From: an uncultured Flavonifractor sp.
GTDB taxonomy: Bacteria; Bacillota; Clostridia; Oscillospirales; Oscillospiraceae
DNA length: 6,055 nucleotides
Assembly: GCA_947384055.1 (NCBI GenBank)
Contig: CANDFO010000101.1
Span: 1 to 6,055, forward strand
Direction: 5' to 3'
A program made the position numbers and the translations under genes. Below the pieces are notes generated by a model. That model was given only the letters and a program-made list of their open reading frames with translations. It did not search any database and had not been told where the DNA came from. Positions within the stretch are counted from its first letter, which is position 1. Every line of letters starts with the position of its first letter. Below, one piece after another: positions 5,077 through 6,055 of the stretch.

Positions 5077-5321
5077 CGCCACCACCCGTTAGCGCGCTCC
5101 TCCAGAAGCTCCAGAAGCCGGGCCAGACACAGCAGGATCGACGCGCAGGCAAAGGTGAGGATGACGGCAAGAAAATAGGACATATTCTGAGATAGGATCT
5201 CCGGGTCCATGGACAGCTCGTAGCCGTTCAGAGACATGATCCCTCCCACCAGCTCAAAAGCCAGCAGAAGATACAGGACCACAGAGGCGATATAGATGAT
5301 CTTTGTAATATGACGCTTCAT
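5073..5321 (-). CDS. Small two-TM membrane protein, first gene of the operon
   Basis: 82 residues. Two hydrophobic helices, about 8-30 and 48-70, flank a short loop 'NGYELSMDPEILSQN', and the protein ends with a charged tail 'ELLEERANGWWR'. With a basic start (MKRHITK), an N-in, C-in hairpin is likely. AGGAG lies 6 bases before the ATG, and a good promoter is at 5366-5394. I do not recognise a family. As the first gene, coupled by ATGA to an integral membrane acyltransferase, it may be an accessory subunit of that enzyme (inference). Confidence 0.78.
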   Translation of the reverse strand: MKRHITKIIYIASVVLYLLLAFELVGGIMSLNGYELSMDPEILSQNMSYFLAVILTFACASILLCLARLLELLEERANGWWR

Positions 5322-5365
5322 AAATCTCTCCTGTCCGCAGGTTTCGTTTTTATCGCGGCTGTCCT

Positions 5366-5394
5366 ATTGTATCTCAATTTAAGGGCGGCGTCAA
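5366..5394 (-). promoter_or_regulatory. Sigma-A promoter of the four-gene operon
   Basis: Minus strand: -35 TTGACG (5389-5394), 17-bp spacer, -10 TACAAT (5366-5371). The -10 box is 44 bases before the ATG at 5321. The divergent promoter at 5463-5491 is about 70 bases away, so the two units share one control region; no obvious operator is seen between them. Confidence 0.8.
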
Positions 5395-5462
5395 GGGCTG
5401 TGGGGCGGCATTTGCAATTCCGCACCGGGCCCCGGTTCCTGCCGGAACGGGCATTTTTGGGC

Positions 5463-5491
5463 TTGCATCCTCCCGGCGGGGTGTGTATAAT
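5463..5491 (+). promoter_or_regulatory. Sigma-A promoter of the 87-aa gene
   Basis: TTGCAT (5463-5468), 17-bp spacer, TATAAT (5486-5491). Transcription would start near 5498, about 25 bases before the ATG at 5523 and just ahead of its AGGAGG site. This placement excludes the upstream ATG at 5490 as the usual start, because it lies within the -10 box. Confidence 0.78.
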
Positions 5492-5522
5492 GGAGAAAAA
5501 GACAGATCAGGAGGGCTTTGAG

Positions 5523-5786
5523 ATGCTTGTGGTGGTGCAAAACGGGACGCTGTCCCCGGAGGAGCAGGCCTATTACGTCCGCCGCGTGACGGAGAAATTC
5601 CCTCGGGGCGTGGTGGAGAAGGTGGTGCTGGACGTGGGGGAGGAGTATGTGGACATCCGCTACACCCTCCACTGCTTCCGGGACCTGCGCAAAATGGGCG
5701 GGTACTGCATCGGCGACCCGGCGGACTGGAACCCCGCCAAGCAGGCCGAGCTGCGGGACACGGTCCCCAACTGGGTGGACCCGTGA
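5523..5786 (+). CDS. Small protein with an NrdD C-terminal-like tail
   Basis: 87 residues. AGGAGG lies 8 bases before the ATG at 5523. The N-terminal half ('MLVVVQNGTLSPEEQAYYVR' then 'RVTEKFPRGVVEKVVLDVGE' and 'EYVDIRYTL') looks like a small alpha/beta fold. The end 'MGGYCIGDPADWNPAKQAEL' followed by 'RDTVPNW' resembles the tail of anaerobic ribonucleoside-triphosphate reductase and of small NrdD-tail-like proteins in Clostridia, which read about GYLxGxxxRWNxAKxAExxDRV. C51 and C62 are the only cysteines, so it has neither the four-cysteine zinc site nor the glycyl-radical loop, and it cannot be a reductase itself. It may be a regulator or a relic of an NrdD-associated family (inference). 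It is monocistronic, divergent from the acyltransferase operon. Confidence 0.75.
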   Translation: MLVVVQNGTLSPEEQAYYVRRVTEKFPRGVVEKVVLDVGEEYVDIRYTLHCFRDLRKMGGYCIGDPADWNPAKQAELRDTVPNWVDP

Positions 5787-5828
5787 GGGGCAGCCTTTTT
5801 CAAAACATGTAATAGGAGGTGCTGCAAA

Positions 5829-5882
5829 ATGATGTACTTATTGCCTTTTTCCGCAGATGTTTCTGCTCCGTGCAAGGTCTAA
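5829..5882 (+). CDS. Possible 17-aa leader peptide
   Basis: MMYLLPFSADVSAPCKV, with AGGAGGT (5814-5820) and a 9-base spacing that is close to ideal. The codons for SAPC lie in the 5' arm of the 5865-5906 inverted repeat, and the stop falls in its loop, so a translating ribosome would open that stem. It has no run of one amino acid that would mark a classical attenuator, and no promoter of its own is clear; readthrough from the 5463-5491 promoter is possible. It could instead be a gene remnant. Confidence 0.35.
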   Translation: MMYLLPFSADVSAPCKV

Positions 5883-5938
5883 TATAGGACGATATCTGCA
5901 CGGAGCGGTTTCTCCATCTGAATGGGAGGGTATCGTCC
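5865..5938 (+). repeat. Two interlocked inverted repeats (pseudoknot or alternative stems)
   Basis: GCTCCGTGCA (5865-5874) pairs perfectly with TGCACGGAGC (5897-5906), leaving a 22-base loop. Inside that loop, GGACGATA (5887-5894) is perfectly complementary to TATCGTCC (5931-5938) outside the stem. The two helices can form an H-type pseudoknot. No U-rich tail follows the first stem (GGTTTCTCC), so it is not a simple terminator. Confidence 0.55.
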
Positions 5939-5944
5939 GCATTA

Positions 5945-5993
5945 GGCTTTGCGTTCCATGTAACGATAAAATGATTGTTTAAGGAGCAAAGCC
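5945..5993 (+). repeat. Inverted repeat overlapping a ribosome binding site
   Basis: GGCTTTGC (5945-5952) and GCAAAGCC (5986-5993) are perfect 8-base complements. The 3' arm shares its first base with AAGGAG (5981-5986) and ends directly before an ATG at 5994, so folding would restrict ribosome access. The loop is 33 bases. Confidence 0.45.
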
Positions 5994-6026
5994 ATGAAAA
6001 ATATAATAGACCTCTTGCGAAATTAA
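5994..6026 (+). CDS. Possible 10-aa micro-ORF
   Basis: MKNIIDLLRN and a stop, with AAGGAG 7 bases upstream. The ribosome binding site is good, but the coding part is too short to identify. It may be the start of a gene interrupted by whatever begins near 6008, or chance. Confidence 0.2.
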   Translation: MKNIIDLLRN

Positions 6027-6055
6027 GCTAAGCGGTCAAAGTTGCAGATGCCAGC
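6007..6055 (+). mobile_element. Possible insertion-sequence end (runs off the window)
   Basis: The sequence TAGACCTCTTGCGAAATTAA (6007-6026) resembles terminal repeats of the GAGACCTTTGCAAAA type that I recall for some IS5-group elements. No transposase is visible in the remaining 30 bases and the other end is outside the window, so this rests on resemblance alone. Confidence 0.2.

Noticed and set aside
4435..5178. Long plus-strand open frame (247 aa) opposite the acyltransferase operon
   Set aside because: Its composition (Q, P, R, G, E rich, low complexity) is typical of a frame shadow in GC-rich DNA; the opposite strand holds well-conserved proteins.
5660..5875. Minus-strand 71-aa frame overlapping the 87-aa gene
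   Set aside because: It has no ribosome binding site or promoter and is a shadow of the better-supported plus-strand gene.
1..6055. CRISPR array, rRNA or long direct repeats
   Set aside because: I saw no regularly spaced repeats, rRNA landmarks or repeated blocks on reading through the window.

Overview
The window looks like chromosomal DNA from a fairly high-GC, anaerobic, spore-forming Clostridia, most likely of the Oscillospiraceae type (inference). The reasons are strong AGGAGG-type ribosome binding sites, sigma-A promoters with exact 17-bp spacers, a spore-protein fragment of the alpha/beta SASP family, a cobalamin riboswitch in front of a DUF4430 / ECF-transporter pair, and a small protein with an NrdD-like tail. 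The first ~900 bases and the last ~250 are visibly richer in A+T than the GC-rich core.

Layout. (1) Positions 1-347, minus strand: the N-terminal part of a DUF4143-type AAA ATPase, cut by the window edge, with its own promoter at 380-408. (2) 495-707: a hairpin terminator and, on the minus strand, a 34-residue truncated SASP. (3) 923-2330, plus strand: a perfect-consensus promoter, a cobalamin riboswitch (984-1151), a leader terminator with a visible competing antiterminator, a membrane-anchored DUF4430 protein and an overlapping ECF transporter S component, then two hairpins shared with the convergent gene. This is a complete B12-controlled uptake unit, except that no ECF ATPase or T component is present. 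(4) 2347-3197, minus: a single TIGR04255-family gene with its own promoter. (5) 3198-3438: no gene, but several inverted repeats. (6) 3439-5394, minus: a tightly packed four-gene operon (small two-TM protein, HGSNAT-like membrane acyltransferase, Nudix hydrolase, DUF523 iron-sulfur protein). All three junctions are 4-bp ATGA/GTGA overlaps; the operon has a good promoter at one end and a perfect 12-bp-stem terminator at the other. (7) 5463-5786, plus: a divergent promoter and an 87-aa protein resembling the C-terminal tail of anaerobic ribonucleotide reductase. (8) 5814-6055: no large gene, but two tiny ORFs with good ribosome binding sites and three interlocking inverted repeats, then a sequence that may be the edge of an insertion sequence.

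Functionally, region 3 is best understood: low cobalamin should permit readthrough into the DUF4430/ECF-S pair. The four-gene operon combines possible nucleotide or thio-base clean-up (Nudix plus TudS-like DUF523) with a membrane acyltransferase; why they are linked is unknown. All calls are made by reading motifs, with no database search.
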